Shown one piece after another: positions 23,633 to 34,321 of a DNA stretch of 64,000 bases. Position numbers and translations under genes: made by a program. Under the pieces are notes generated by a model, which saw nothing but the letters and a program-made list of their open reading frames with translations, was not told where the DNA came from and made no database searches. Source of the stretch: Jatrophihabitans telluris (GTDB lineage Bacteria; Actinomycetota; Actinomycetes; Mycobacteriales; Jatrophihabitantaceae); NCBI RefSeq assembly GCF_023516435.1, contig NZ_CP097332.1:186001-250000 (forward strand). Reading direction: 5' to 3'. How positions within the stretch are numbered: position 1 is the first letter of the stretch; the number at the start of each line of letters is the position of its first letter.

Positions 23633-25405
23633 GTGACCAGCACTGCGACCACGTCGATCACGGGTGGCGACCGATCGCCCCAGGGTTATTGGACCCTCGC
23701 CGCCGAGGCAGGGGAGAGCCACACTCCGCGGCGTGAACTCATGCCAGGTCCAGGCGGGCGCGCACGCACGGGAACCGGCAGGGGAACCGGCGCCGGAACC
23801 GGCGACTCTGTCGGTGAGCCGTTACTGACGGTGGCGCACCTGTCCGACCTGCACCTGTGCGATTCTCAATCACCGGCCCGGGCGGAGTTTCTCGACCGCT
23901 GGGCCGATCCGGACTCACCGTTGAAGCCGCTCATCGACGCCGTCGGTACGTACCGGGCCCAGGACTGCCTCACCGTGCAGGTGGCCGAGGCCATGGTTCG
24001 TGCGGTGAACGGGCTGGACCGCGCACCGGTATCCGGCGCCCCCATCGACCTCGCTCTGACCACGGGCGATGTCACCGACAACGCGCAAGCCAATGAACTG
24101 TCGTGGTATCTGTCGGTCCTGGAAGGCGGACCGATTCTGCCCGACTCGGGAGATCCCACCCGCTACGAAGGTGTGGGCGCGGCCGATCTTCCCTACTGGG
24201 ACGAGTACTTCTGGCACCCTGACCCGATCGCCGCGGCGGCCGGAAACGCGGCGCTGGACCGTCCTCGTCGGCTGCACGGGTTCCCGGCGGCACCCGGCCT
24301 GCTCGACGCACTGCGAATGCCCTTCGACGCCGAGGGCTTGACGATTCCCTGGCTGGCGGTGCACGGCAACCACGACCAGATGGTGCAGGGAACCATCCCA
24401 GCGGTCGGCCCGTTCGCGACTGCGGCGTTTTCCCAGACCAAGGCGATCGGCGTCCCCGAGCACTGGAGCACCGACGCGATCGGCCAATTCTGCCTGGACA
24501 TGGACCGCTGCGAACTGCCGGCGCTGGCCCTGTGGTCCTCACTGCGGTCGCGGCCGGCCACCCCGGATCCGGGACGGGCTCCCATCACGCGTGCGGAGTT
24601 CATCGCGGCGCACTTCGGGCTGTCCGCGCACCCCTCCGGCCACGGATTCCCCTCCTCGGCCCGCGAGTCCGGTCTGGCCTACTACCGCCACGATCGCGGC
24701 CGGGTCAGCATCCTGGCCCTGGACACCGTCAACGAGAACGGTGGCTGGGAAGGTTCGATCGACCCGGCCCAGCTGTCCTGGCTGGCCGGTGAACTGGACG
24801 AGGCGGACGCCGATCGCCGTCTGGTCGTGCTGGCCTCGCACCATCCCTTGCATCGGCTCACCAATGCCCGCACCGCCGCCGAGCAGGCCGCGGCCCTTGC
24901 CGGCGCGGGACTCGAGGACGGCACGGACGGCTCGCCCGGCTCGCCCGGCTCGGACGGCTCGCCCGGCACGCCCGGCACGGATGGACCCCGGGTGCTGTCG
25001 GCCGAACTGTCGGCCGAGCTGGCCCGCCACGCCTGCGTGGTGTTGTGGCTCAACGGTCATACCCACGTCAGCGCTGTGACGCCGCACCCCGCCGCTGGGG
25101 CCGGGGGCCCGTGGTGGGAGGTGACCGCCCCGTCACTGATCGACTATCCCCAGCAGGGACGAGTCGTCGAACTGCTCGACGACGGTGCCGGCGAACTGAC
25201 GCTCGCCTGCACGATGATCGACCACGCGGGTGAAGTCCCGTGGTCCGGTGGGGTGGACACGCTGACCGCGCTGGCGGGACTCTCCCGCGAACTGGCCGCC
25301 AACGACTGGCAGGATCCTGCGGCTGATCTGCGGCGACACCGGCGGGTCGGAACCCCGCTGGACCGCAACGTGCTGCTGGCGATTCCGGACCCGTTCCAGC
25401 CCTAG
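23633..25405 (+). CDS. Metallophosphoesterase, TIGR03767-like
   Basis: A 590-residue calcineurin-type phosphoesterase. Metal ligands are in order: HLSDLHL, TTGDVTDNA, VHGNHDQM, ASHHPL and NGHTHVS. N-terminal residues about 38-62 are a Gly/Thr/Arg repeat tract, and residues about 425-450 form a collagen-like insert (DGSPGSPGSDGSPGTPGTDG). No signal peptide is visible, so it probably acts in the cytoplasm on the imported compound. The GTG is 11 bp after the ATPase gene, so it belongs to the transporter operon. Confidence 0.88.
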   Translation: MTSTATTSITGGDRSPQGYWTLAAEAGESHTPRRELMPGPGGRARTGTGRGTGAGTGDSVGEPLLTVAHLSDLHLCDSQSPARAEFLDRWADPDSPLKPLIDAVGTYRAQDCLTVQVAEAMVRAVNGLDRAPVSGAPIDLALTTGDVTDNAQANELSWYLSVLEGGPILPDSGDPTRYEGVGAADLPYWDEYFWHPDPIAAAAGNAALDRPRRLHGFPAAPGLLDALRMPFDAEGLTIPWLAVHGNHDQMVQGTIPAVGPFATAAFSQTKAIGVPEHWSTDAIGQFCLDMDRCELPALALWSSLRSRPATPDPGRAPITRAEFIAAHFGLSAHPSGHGFPSSARESGLAYYRHDRGRVSILALDTVNENGGWEGSIDPAQLSWLAGELDEADADRRLVVLASHHPLHRLTNARTAAEQAAALAGAGLEDGTDGSPGSPGSDGSPGTPGTDGPRVLSAELSAELARHACVVLWLNGHTHVSAVTPHPAAGAGGPWWEVTAPSLIDYPQQGRVVELLDDGAGELTLACTMIDHAGEVPWSGGVDTLTALAGLSRELAANDWQDPAADLRRHRRVGTPLDRNVLLAIPDPFQP

Positions 25406-25443
25406 ACCGGATTACCGCGTCGGGATCGGCCGCCGCCGCGGAG

Positions 25444-26889
25444 CTATTCCATGCCTCGATCGCCCATGACGCGCGATGGGGGCTGGGCCGCCTCCCGGAC
25501 CGCGGCGGCGACGGCCTTGGGCACCGACGGGTCGAAGACGGACGGGACGATGTAGGCCGGATTCAGCTGTTCGTCCGAGACGCAGTGCGCCAAGGCCGAC
25601 GCGGCCCGCAACAACATCGCCGTGGTGACCTCGCTGGCCTGCGAATCGAGCAGGCCCCGGAAGACGCCGGGAAATGCGAGCACGTTGTTGATCTGGTTCG
25701 GGTAGTCCGACCGGCCCGTGGCCAGGATCGTGGCGTACTTGCGGGCCTCGTCGACGTCGGTCTCGGGATCGGGGTTGGCCAGCGCGAAGACCACGGGATC
25801 CTCGGCCATGTCACCGATCCACTCCGCGGGAAGCACGCGCGGGGCAGACACCCCGATGAAGACGTCCGCGCCGCACAGGGCGTCGTGCAGGTCCCCGGTC
25901 ACGCCTTCGGGGTTGGTCTTGCGGGCCAGTTCGGCCTTGGCCACCGACAGGGCGGTGTCCGTGGGCGAAAGGATGCCTTCCTTGTCCCAGACGAGCACGT
26001 GCCGGACGCCGGCCGCGAGCAGCAGGTCGACGATCGCGGTCCCCGCGGCGCCGCCGCCCGAGACCACCACCCGGATCGAGGCCAGGCCCTTGCGGACGCA
26101 GCGCAATGCGTTCGTCAGCGCCGCCAGCACCACGATGGCCGTGCCGTGCTGGTCGTCGTGGAAGACGGGGATGTCGAGTTCGGCCCGCAGCCGCGCCTCC
26201 ACCTCGAAGCAACGCGGCGCGGAGATGTCTTCCAGGTTGATGCCGCCGAACCCCGGGGCGATGTGCTTGACCGTCTGCACGATCTCGTCGACGTCCTGGG
26301 TGTCCAGGCAGATCGGCCAGGCGTCGATGTCGGCGAAGCGCTTGAACAGCGCGGCCTTGCCCTCCATGACCGGCAGCGCCGCGCCGGGGCCGATGTTGCC
26401 GAGGCCCAGCACGGCCGATCCGTCGGTGACCACGGCGACGGAGTTGCCCTTGATCGTCAGCTTCGAGACGTCCTCGGGATGGGCAGCCAGCGCCAGCGAG
26501 ACCCGACCGACGCCGGGCGTGTACGCCATCGACAGATCGTCACGAGTTCGCAGCGGGACCTTGGACTCGACCGAGATCTTGCCACCGAGGTGGAGCAGGA
26601 ACGTCCGGTCCGACACCCGGTGGACCTCGATGCCCTCCAGGGCGCGGAGCGCGGCGACGATCTCCTCCGAATGCTCGCCGTTGCCCGCCGAGCAGGTGAC
26701 GTCGATCGTGATCCGGTCGTGCCGGGATTCCGACACGTCGATGGCCGTCACCATCCCGCCGGCTTCGGTCACCGCCGTGGCGAGCCGACCGACGACCGAA
26801 GCGTCCGGTACCGCGTAGATGCGGACGGTGATCGAGTAGGAGGCCGACGTCGGGGTCGGTCGAGGACGAGCGGAATCGGGCATGGCCAT
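25444..26889 (-). CDS. NAD(P)-dependent malic enzyme with N-terminal ACT-like domain
   Basis: A protein of about 481 residues. Residues about 15-95 are an ACT-like domain (YSITVRIYAVPDASVVGRLATAVTEAGG), followed by the malic enzyme core: MAYTPGVGRVS, TDGSAVLGLGNIGP, PVMEGKAALFKRFADIDAWPI, VFHDDQHGTAI, the Rossmann segment VVSGGGAAGTAI and FALANPDPE. It decarboxylates malate to pyruvate. The ACT domain suggests amino-acid control. Several in-frame starts exist (26898, 26889, 26883); 26889 is a compromise. Confidence 0.92.
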   Translation of the reverse strand: MAMPDSARPRPTPTSASYSITVRIYAVPDASVVGRLATAVTEAGGMVTAIDVSESRHDRITIDVTCSAGNGEHSEEIVAALRALEGIEVHRVSDRTFLLHLGGKISVESKVPLRTRDDLSMAYTPGVGRVSLALAAHPEDVSKLTIKGNSVAVVTDGSAVLGLGNIGPGAALPVMEGKAALFKRFADIDAWPICLDTQDVDEIVQTVKHIAPGFGGINLEDISAPRCFEVEARLRAELDIPVFHDDQHGTAIVVLAALTNALRCVRKGLASIRVVVSGGGAAGTAIVDLLLAAGVRHVLVWDKEGILSPTDTALSVAKAELARKTNPEGVTGDLHDALCGADVFIGVSAPRVLPAEWIGDMAEDPVVFALANPDPETDVDEARKYATILATGRSDYPNQINNVLAFPGVFRGLLDSQASEVTTAMLLRAASALAHCVSDEQLNPAYIVPSVFDPSVPKAVAAAVREAAQPPSRVMGDRGME

Positions 26890-26980
26890 GCCGGACATGA
26901 TTCCGCACGGCGAGGGTGGCTGGGTCGCGAGGACGGGTGAACTCGGTCTCGTTGGCCCCGAATGCACGTCGAGGCCTTGC

Positions 26981-27634
26981 TCAGCCTTGGTGCCCGTAGC
27001 CCTCGGGAAGCAGTTCGCCGACCTCGATCGCCGCGCTCACCCGGTTGCCGGCGGGCGCCAGCGGGCACGCCCAGCGGTAGTCGTAAACGCAGGAGGGGTG
27101 GTAGGCGAAGTTGAAGTCGAGGACCCACTCGGCACCATCGGCGGACCGGCCGAGATCGGCGCCCTTGACCGTGTCGATGAGATAGCGGCCCGCGCCGTAG
27201 GTCGTGGACCCGGCGGTGGCATCCCGGAACGGGATGAACACGCCGCCACCGTAGGAGCCGAGCCACCACACGTCCAGACCGTCGGACTCGCCCACCGGAA
27301 GGTGCACCCGCCCGATCCGATCGAAGGGCACCACGCCGTCACTACCGGTGGGGACGTCCAGGCGCTGCTCGTCCGCTTCGAGGACCGGCAGCTGGAACCG
27401 CCATGCCGGGTCGTAGTCCGCGTGGATCAGGCGCTGGGCGCCGGTCCGCGGGCTTGCCGGGTGCCGCTCGAACAGCTCGGTGCGTCCCGTCACCCACTCG
27501 GCGTGGGCCGCCGCGGGTCCGTCGGCGGCGGCGGTGGCCCGCACGCCGGCGTAGAGCGCATGAGTCCGTCGGCGCCAGTCCGCCACCTGCAGCGAGTAAG
27601 TCTGAGAATCGGTCACCTCTCGATCCAACCGCAC
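26981..27634 (-). CDS. DUF1684 protein
   Basis: A 217-residue protein with GTG start (a second GTG at 27616 is possible). The family hallmark FNFAYHPSCVYDYRWACPLAP is present near the C-terminus, along with YGAGRYLID and FIPFRDATAG. DUF1684 proteins are small cytoplasmic proteins of unknown activity. It lies between malic enzyme and the pentapeptide-repeat gene on the same strand. Confidence 0.88.
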   Translation of the reverse strand: MRLDREVTDSQTYSLQVADWRRRTHALYAGVRATAAADGPAAAHAEWVTGRTELFERHPASPRTGAQRLIHADYDPAWRFQLPVLEADEQRLDVPTGSDGVVPFDRIGRVHLPVGESDGLDVWWLGSYGGGVFIPFRDATAGSTTYGAGRYLIDTVKGADLGRSADGAEWVLDFNFAYHPSCVYDYRWACPLAPAGNRVSAAIEVGELLPEGYGHQG

Positions 27635-27715
27635 TGCGCCGACATCATGGCCGGTCGCCGGGCTTACGAATCGGAGAAGGCGGAGCCGCTGATGTGTGAG
27701 CAGCGGGAGGGGCGC

Positions 27716-28624
27716 TCAGCACCAGTGACCGGGACGTCGCAGGTTGGGCGGGATGGTGGTCCGGTCGTCGCCGGTGCACCCGCCGAGCTGCATCGGGGTC
27801 ACGAACAGCGCGCCCGCCAACCTGGCTCCCCGGACGTCGGCGCCGCGCAGATCTGCTCCGATCACGTCCGCCCGGTCGAGGTCGGCCCCGGTCAGGTCGG
27901 CGCCGATGAGCAGTGCCCCGCGCAGGTCCGCGCCGCGCAGGTCCGCGCCGCGCAGGTCCGCGCCGGCCAGAACGGCGCCGGCCAGATCGGCTCGAGCCCG
28001 ATACCGGCGATCAGCTGCAAGTCCGGCCCGCACCGAGCGGCTCACGCGGAGCAGCACCTCGTACACCTCGCGGTGGATCGCGGCGCCGTCGAGGGCCAGC
28101 AACGCATCGGCAGGAGCGCCGATCAGGGCCTCGACCCGCGCGGTCACGGCGGCCAGTTCGGGCCGCTGCGCCAGGGCTCCGTCCGGGAACGCCGCCGCCT
28201 GCGTCAGGTACCACAGCAGTTCCTGGAGCTGACGCATCAGCGAGAAGGCCGCAAACATCTGCCCGGCCGTCTCCGGCGAGGTTCGCCAGCTGCGACCGGC
28301 GAACGTGTGACGGGAGATCTGCGGGCCGGCGCCGAGGCATTCGAAAACCGTGCACCCGCGGAAGCCCTCCTGGGTCAGGCTCGCATGAATCCGGCAGCGA
28401 TCGTCACGGGCGAGGTTCACACACGCCACTCCGGCGGGCTTGTCGAAGGCGAAGTCCACGGAGGCGGAGAACGCCAGCCCGACGCAGCACAGGCCCGTGC
28501 ACTGGCCACAGTCCGACTCGAAGCGTGCAGCCGGGCCGACAGGGGCTGTGTCCTGCGGCGGCGGCGAGCCAGCGGATCCGTCCGGCGCGGGAACTGCGAT
28601 TGCCACGACACGATCGTGCCTCAT
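27716..28624 (-). CDS. Cysteine-rich plus pentapeptide-repeat protein
   Basis: A 302-residue protein, ATG at 28624 ([11 protein letters not shown]). The N-terminal half has a cysteine cluster ([30 protein letters not shown]) resembling metal-binding YkgJ-type domains. After a helical middle, residues about 215-285 are pentapeptide repeats ([22 protein letters not shown]...). The quadrilateral helix could mimic DNA or act as scaffold; function is unknown. Three identical 15-bp units at about 27910-27960 underlie the repeats. Confidence 0.85.
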   Translation of the reverse strand: MRHDRVVAIAVPAPDGSAGSPPPQDTAPVGPAARFESDCGQCTGLCCVGLAFSASVDFAFDKPAGVACVNLARDDRCRIHASLTQEGFRGCTVFECLGAGPQISRHTFAGRSWRTSPETAGQMFAAFSLMRQLQELLWYLTQAAAFPDGALAQRPELAAVTARVEALIGAPADALLALDGAAIHREVYEVLLRVSRSVRAGLAADRRYRARADLAGAVLAGADLRGADLRGADLRGALLIGADLTGADLDRADVIGADLRGADVRGARLAGALFVTPMQLGGCTGDDRTTIPPNLRRPGHWC

Positions 28625-28706
28625 CGACGTCGAGGTGGTTGTGGTTCGATAGGACCAGCACGTACAGGGCGCCGCCCGGGCGCCCGTCACAACGAGGTGA
28701 CGACGT

Positions 28707-31700
28707 ATGACCGAGCTTTCGGCTGCCCCTGATCAGGGCTCCGACGCCGCCGCGCAGGTCCAGGCCGACCGCGCGCCGATCGAGGCCGACGACGCTGTGT
28801 TTCTGCAGCGCTACCTGGCCCATGCCCCGTCCCAGCTGCCCGGCCGGCAACAGAGCGTGCTGGCCGATATCGCCAAGCAGCACTTCGAACTCGGCCGCCG
28901 ACGTGCCGGCGACCAGATTCTGATCTCGGTCCGGGACGTCGACGGCGGCACGTCGGCGATCGACATCGTGACCGCGGACGCGCCGTACCTGGTGGACTCG
29001 ACGGGAGCCGAACTCGGTCGCACGGGACATCCGGTGGTGTACCTGCTGCATCCCCAGATCGTGGTGCGGCGCAACGCCGACGGCGACCTCTGCCAGGTGC
29101 TCAACCTCGAGGACACCGCCGAGGTGCCCGCGGGCGCCGCGACGGAATCGTGGATGCATATCGAGACTCCGGTCATCCCGGCCGACGAACGCGCCTCGGT
29201 GGCTGCCGATCTGCGCCGCGTGCTGGTCGACGTCCACCACGCCGTCGCTGACGCACCGGAGTTGTACCGGCTGATCCGTGACCTCGCCGACGAATTGTCC
29301 GCCCACCCGGGCCAGTTCGACCGGGACACCTCGGCCGAGGCCGCCGCCCTGCTGCGCTGGCTGGCCGACGGCAACTTCATGATCCTCGGGCACGCCGCCT
29401 ACAGCGCGAACGAGCTGGCTTCGCCGGTCCGCCGCGGCGACGCCGAGGCGGGCACCCCCCGGGGAGTGCTGCGGGGCGAGGCGTCGATCTCACCGCTGGA
29501 GCTGCTGCCGGCCTACCGTTCCGGTGCGCCGCTGGTGATCTTCAAGTCGCCGATGGTCTCGACCGTGCGCCGGTCGGCGCGCTACGACTGCGTGACCGTC
29601 ATCGCGCCCGGTGAGAACGGAAGCGGCGAGAAGATCCACGTCTTCCTCGGCCTGATCACCGATGAGACGGACGGCACCGTAGGCCGGGTCCCGGTGCTGC
29701 GCCGCCGGATCGCCGAGGTCCTGCAGCGTTCCGGTGCCCGGGCCGACAGTCACACCGGACGGCAATTGCTGGCCGCGCTGCGGACCTTGCCGCGGGACGA
29801 ACTGCTCGAGGCCACCAGCCCGGACCTGCTACGGCTGGCCACGCTGGTCGTCGATCGTGCCGATCGCGGAGGCATCGGCGTCTTCGCGCGTACCCACCTC
29901 AACCGCGACTTCGTCTCGGTGCTCGTCTATTTCCCGGCCGACCGGCTCGGACCGGAGACGCGCCGCCGCGTCCGGGACGTGATCCTGCTCAACTGGCCGG
30001 GCCGGATCATCGCCCGCGACGACCGGATCGTCGAGCTGGGCCTGGCCCGCATGCACTTCCTGATCGCGCTGCGGCCCGGGGAAGAAGTCCCGAACCCCGA
30101 GCGGTCCAAGGTGGAGGCCACAGTCGCTCAGGTGACTCGGCGGTGGAGCGACGACCTGGCCGATCTGCTCACCGTGGGGGTTGGCGAGCAGGAAGCCGAC
30201 CGGATGCTGCGCAAGTACAGCAATGCCTTCCCGGAGGCGTACAAGGAGGACTTCCCCGCCTCGGTGGCCGTGTCGGACCTGCGCCGGCTGGAGTCCCTGC
30301 CCGACCACGACGGGCTCGCCTTCGAGCTGTACACCCCACCGACCGACGACGCGGCCGACCGGCGCTTGAAGGTCTTCCGAACCGGGCTGCCGCTATCGCT
30401 GGGACGCACCCTGCCGATGCTGGAGCTGATGGGCATCGAGGTTCTCGACGAGCGCCCCTACGAGCTGGAGCCTGCCGACGGCACGGCCTCCTGGATCTAC
30501 GACTTCGGCCTGCGCATCGGTGAGGGCGTCGACTTCTCCCAGCAGCGCTCGGCCGCGGTCATCGACACCCTTCGGGTGCTGTGGGCCGGCGGGATCGAGC
30601 AGGACGGGTTCAACGCGCTCGTCGTCCGCGCCGGTCTGACCTGGCAACAGACCGTTGTGCTCAGGGCCTACGCCAAGTACCTCCGTCAGGCCGGCAGCAC
30701 GTTCAGCCAGGGTTACATCGAGCTGGCGTTGAGCCAGAACCCCACCATTGCCCGTTTGCTGGTCGACTACTTCGAAACCCGCTTCGACCCGGCCCGCCAA
30801 CCGTCCGAGGATGCGCAAGCCGAGGTCCGCCAGCGGATCGACGAGGCCTTGGCCGGGGTGGCCAGCCTCGACCAGGACCGCATCCTGCGTTCGTTCCTGG
30901 GCCTGGTGGCGGCGACGCTGCGGACGAACTTCTACCGCACCTACTCCGACGACGCGGCCGAGCCGGGTCCGACGGCCGGCGCCGGCGCTGCCGTCTCCGC
31001 CTCGGTGAGCCGCCCGGAGGCGTTCGCGGTGAAACTGGATTCACGCGAGGTACCCGACCTGCCCGAGCCGCGGCCCCGTTTCGAGATCTGGGTCTACTCG
31101 CCGCGGGTCGAGGGCGTGCACCTACGTTTCGGGGCTGTCGCCCGCGGCGGCCTGCGCTGGTCTGACCGCCGCGAGGATTTCCGGACCGAGGTTCTGGGGC
31201 TGGTCAAGGCGCAGATGGTCAAGAACACCGTCATTGTGCCGGTGGGTTCGAAGGGCGGCTTCGTCGCCAAGCGGCTGCCGGACCCGGCCGCCGATCGCGA
31301 CGCCTGGCTGGCCGAGGGAATCGCCTGCTATCGCCTGTTCATCACCTCGCTGCTGGAGCTGACCGACAATTACCGGACGAGCCCGGACGGCTCGCGCACG
31401 GTGGTCGCACCGCCGTCGACGGTTCGCTACGACGGCGACGATCCCTACCTGGTCGTCGCCGCCGACAAGGGCACCGCGACCTTCTCCGACATCGCCAATG
31501 CCATCGCCGTGGAAAGGGGATTCTGGCTCGGGGACGCCTTCGCCTCCGGCGGCTCGGTGGGCTATGACCACAAGGCGATGGGCATCACCGCCAAGGGGGC
31601 CTGGGAGTCGGTCAAGTACCACTTCCGCGAGCTGGGCCTGGACACTCAGACGCAGGACTTCACCGTGGTCGGAGTCGGCGACATGTCCGGCGACGTCTTC

Positions 31701-33563
31701 GGCAACGGCATGCTGTTGTCGGACAGGATCCGACTGCTGGCCGCGTTCGATCACCGGCACATCTTCCTCGATCCCGACCCCGACGCGGCCCGCTCCTTCG
31801 CGGAACGGGCTCGCATGTTCGCTCTGCCGCGCTCGTCGTGGGCCGACTACGACGCCTCACTGCTCTCCGAGGGCGGAGGGGTCTTTCCCCGTTCTCTGAA
31901 GGCGATTCCCGTCTCGGCGCAGGTCGCGGCGGCCCTCGGCCTGCCCGAGGGTACGGCCAAGCTGCCGCCGGCGGTGCTGATCAACGCAATCCTGCGGGCA
32001 CCGGTCGACCTGCTGTGGAACGGCGGGATCGGCACCTACGTCAAAGCCTCCACCGAGACCCATCTCGACGCCGGTGACAAGGCCAACGACCCGCTGCGCG
32101 CGGACGGAGCACAGCTGCGCTGCCGAGTCGTCGGCGAAGGCGGCAACCTGGGATTCACCCAGCGGGGACGGGTTGAGTTCGCTCGCGCAGGTGGCCGGAT
32201 CAACACCGACGCCATCGACAATTCGGCCGGGGTGGACACCTCCGATCACGAGGTGAACATCAAGATCCTGCTGGATCGCGAGGTGCAGGCCGGTGTCATC
32301 AACACCGAAGAACGCAACCAACTGCTCGGCCAGCAGACCGACGAGGTCGCGCGCCTGGTGCTGGCCGACAACTACGGCCAGAACGTCCTGCTCGGCGTGG
32401 CCAGGCATGGCGCGCGCGCGTTGGTCTCGGTGCACCGGCGGCTCATCCGCGAGCTGGAGAAGGCGGGCGAGCTCGACCGCACGATCGAGTTCCTGCCCTC
32501 GGACAAGGAGCTTGCCGCGCGGGAGGCCGCTCGCGAGGGCCTGAGCTCTCCGGAGCTCGCCGTGCTGGCCGCCTACGTCAAGATCGTGCTGAGCGAGCAG
32601 ATTCGCGAGTCCAGCCTGCCGGACGAGCCGTGGTTCCAGCGTGCCTTGAGTGACTACTTCCCCCACCCCGTGGCCGAGCGTTTCCGGGCCAACCTGTCCG
32701 AGCACCCGTTGCAGCGAGAGATCATCACCACCTGCGTGGTCAACGATCTGGTCAACCGGGGTGGATCGACCTTCGTCTTCCGGGCCATGGAGGAGACCGG
32801 CGTCGATCCGGCGCAGGTCACCCGGGCGTACACCGTCGTCCGCGAGGTGTTCTCCCTGTCGGAGATCTGGGCCGAGATCGAGGCGCTGGACAACCAGGTC
32901 CCCACCACCGCTCAGCACATCGGTTACCGGGAGGTCCGCCGGACGATCGACCGGGCCGTGCGGTGGCTGGTGGATGTCCGCTTCCCGATCAGCGACGCCG
33001 CCGGGGAGATCGAGCGGTTCGGGCCCACCGTGGCGGACCTGTCGCCGAGGGTGCCGGACTTGTTGCGGGGACGGGAACGCGACAACCTGTACTCCGAGGT
33101 CGAGCGCCTGGTCGGGCACGGTCTGCCGCGCTCGCTGGCGATGCGGATCTCCTGCCTGCTGACCTCGTTCCTGCTGCTGGACGTCGTGGAGATCAGCGTC
33201 GCTGAGAACCGCCCGCCGGCCGAAGTGGCCGATCTGCACTTCGCGCTGTCCGAGCGCCTTTCGGTGGACGACATCCTCTACGCGGTGACCAGCCTGCCGC
33301 GCGATGACCGGTGGTCGGCCCTGGCCCGGGCGGCCATGCGCCATGACGTCTACGCCGCCCTTGCCGCGATCACCACGTCCGTGCTTCGTGCGACGGATGC
33401 GACGATGCCCGCTGGGGAACGGATCGAGGCCTGGGCGGCTCGCAATCCCGAGCGGGTGGAACGGGCGCGCGCCACATTCGCCGAAGCCTTGTCCCGTGAT
33501 CCGGTCGACCTGGCCACCCTGTCGGTGGCGTTGCGGGTCATGCGCAGCCTGCCGACGTCCTGA
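28707..33563 (+). CDS. gdhB: NAD-dependent glutamate dehydrogenase, large (180-kDa) type
   Basis: A 1618-residue enzyme that deaminates glutamate to 2-oxoglutarate and NADH. The long N-terminal half has the ACT-like and helical segments of the L-180 family. The catalytic domain has [40 protein letters not shown], the NAD-binding [16 protein letters not shown] and [15 protein letters not shown]. The length fits the family and no frameshift is seen. The ATG has GAGG upstream. The gene stands alone and is divergent from the pentapeptide gene. Confidence 0.95.
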   Translation: MTELSAAPDQGSDAAAQVQADRAPIEADDAVFLQRYLAHAPSQLPGRQQSVLADIAKQHFELGRRRAGDQILISVRDVDGGTSAIDIVTADAPYLVDSTGAELGRTGHPVVYLLHPQIVVRRNADGDLCQVLNLEDTAEVPAGAATESWMHIETPVIPADERASVAADLRRVLVDVHHAVADAPELYRLIRDLADELSAHPGQFDRDTSAEAAALLRWLADGNFMILGHAAYSANELASPVRRGDAEAGTPRGVLRGEASISPLELLPAYRSGAPLVIFKSPMVSTVRRSARYDCVTVIAPGENGSGEKIHVFLGLITDETDGTVGRVPVLRRRIAEVLQRSGARADSHTGRQLLAALRTLPRDELLEATSPDLLRLATLVVDRADRGGIGVFARTHLNRDFVSVLVYFPADRLGPETRRRVRDVILLNWPGRIIARDDRIVELGLARMHFLIALRPGEEVPNPERSKVEATVAQVTRRWSDDLADLLTVGVGEQEADRMLRKYSNAFPEAYKEDFPASVAVSDLRRLESLPDHDGLAFELYTPPTDDAADRRLKVFRTGLPLSLGRTLPMLELMGIEVLDERPYELEPADGTASWIYDFGLRIGEGVDFSQQRSAAVIDTLRVLWAGGIEQDGFNALVVRAGLTWQQTVVLRAYAKYLRQAGSTFSQGYIELALSQNPTIARLLVDYFETRFDPARQPSEDAQAEVRQRIDEALAGVASLDQDRILRSFLGLVAATLRTNFYRTYSDDAAEPGPTAGAGAAVSASVSRPEAFAVKLDSREVPDLPEPRPRFEIWVYSPRVEGVHLRFGAVARGGLRWSDRREDFRTEVLGLVKAQMVKNTVIVPVGSKGGFVAKRLPDPAADRDAWLAEGIACYRLFITSLLELTDNYRTSPDGSRTVVAPPSTVRYDGDDPYLVVAADKGTATFSDIANAIAVERGFWLGDAFASGGSVGYDHKAMGITAKGAWESVKYHFRELGLDTQTQDFTVVGVGDMSGDVFGNGMLLSDRIRLLAAFDHRHIFLDPDPDAARSFAERARMFALPRSSWADYDASLLSEGGGVFPRSLKAIPVSAQVAAALGLPEGTAKLPPAVLINAILRAPVDLLWNGGIGTYVKASTETHLDAGDKANDPLRADGAQLRCRVVGEGGNLGFTQRGRVEFARAGGRINTDAIDNSAGVDTSDHEVNIKILLDREVQAGVINTEERNQLLGQQTDEVARLVLADNYGQNVLLGVARHGARALVSVHRRLIRELEKAGELDRTIEFLPSDKELAAREAAREGLSSPELAVLAAYVKIVLSEQIRESSLPDEPWFQRALSDYFPHPVAERFRANLSEHPLQREIITTCVVNDLVNRGGSTFVFRAMEETGVDPAQVTRAYTVVREVFSLSEIWAEIEALDNQVPTTAQHIGYREVRRTIDRAVRWLVDVRFPISDAAGEIERFGPTVADLSPRVPDLLRGRERDNLYSEVERLVGHGLPRSLAMRISCLLTSFLLLDVVEISVAENRPPAEVADLHFALSERLSVDDILYAVTSLPRDDRWSALARAAMRHDVYAALAAITTSVLRATDATMPAGERIEAWAARNPERVERARATFAEALSRDPVDLATLSVALRVMRSLPTS

Positions 33564-33581
33564 CGACGGCCTCGGCGGCGG

Positions 33582-33650
33582 CTCAGCCGGTCGCGTACAG
33601 CGCGCTCAGCCGGTCGCGTACAGCGCGCTCAGCCGGTCGCGTACAGCGCG
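33582..33650. repeat. 23-bp tandem repeat, three perfect copies
   Basis: The unit CTCAGCCGGTCGCGTACAGC plus GCG repeats at 33582-33604, 33605-33627 and 33628-33650. The third copy contains the stop codon and last codons (SALYATG) of the minus-strand ATPase gene; the other two are downstream duplicates of that gene end, each with its own stop. Confidence 0.97.
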
Positions 33651-34066
33651 CTCGGCGGGGAGCTGGCCGGAGGGGTCACCGGCGTGCTGAGTCGGCCCCG
33701 GGCCCACACCGTCGTCCGGCCGTCGTCATTGCGCACGCCCCAGTCCTCGGTGACGGCGGCGACGATGGCCAGTCCCCGGCCGGAGGTGTCCCAGACGCTG
33801 GCGTCGGACACGGTCAGTTCGTGAATGGCGCCGCCGTCGGTCACGGCGATGGTGTACGTGTCGGTGGTCAGGACCCATTCCACGCTGAGATGACCCGAGG
33901 GCAGTGGGGGCGCGTGCCGGACCGCGTTGCCGACGAGTTCGCTGGCGATCAGCGCGGCGTCCAGGCAGTCGGCCTCATCGGCGCCGGCGACGCGGAGCGC
34001 TTCGGAGATGCTGCGTCGGGCCAGGCCGGCGCTGGGCGTCGCGTGTCGTACCCACAATGTCGGCAC
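33629..34066 (-). CDS. Anti-sigma-factor-like ATP-binding protein (HATPase, RsbW type)
   Basis: A 145-residue protein. The GTG at 34066 is chosen because GGAGGAGGG lies about 7 nt upstream; longer in-frame starts lack a ribosome site. The GHKL fold is visible: N-box ELVGNAVRHA, G1 VTDGG, G2 TSGRGLAIVAAV. Members bind and inhibit sigma factors or phosphorylate anti-sigma antagonists. No sigma gene is adjacent. The gene end lies in a triplicated 23-bp repeat. Confidence 0.88.
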   Translation of the reverse strand: MPTLWVRHATPSAGLARRSISEALRVAGADEADCLDAALIASELVGNAVRHAPPLPSGHLSVEWVLTTDTYTIAVTDGGAIHELTVSDASVWDTSGRGLAIVAAVTEDWGVRNDDGRTTVWARGRLSTPVTPPASSPPSALYATG

Positions 34067-34321
34067 GTGCTCACCCTCCTCCACGACTGCCTGATCCATC
34101 CGTTCGGGCGGCCCGATCTGGTCGCCTGACCCATCCGCTGCGCCTGGCCGGTTCGTCTGTCCGACTCGACCAGTTCGTAGCACCATGGGAAGTTCTACCC
34201 GTGCGCCGATGGCAGTAAACCCTTTATCCCGACCTGATTTGCGCACTAAACGCCGCCAAAACCGGCGATCTCCTTGGTACGACCGCGCGCGAAGTACTCG
34301 AACAACTCCTCGCTCGCAGGG

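Noticed and set aside
27910-27960. Short direct repeats that could look like a small repeat array
   Set aside because: They have no spacers and encode the pentapeptide repeats of the minus-strand gene, so they are not a CRISPR array.
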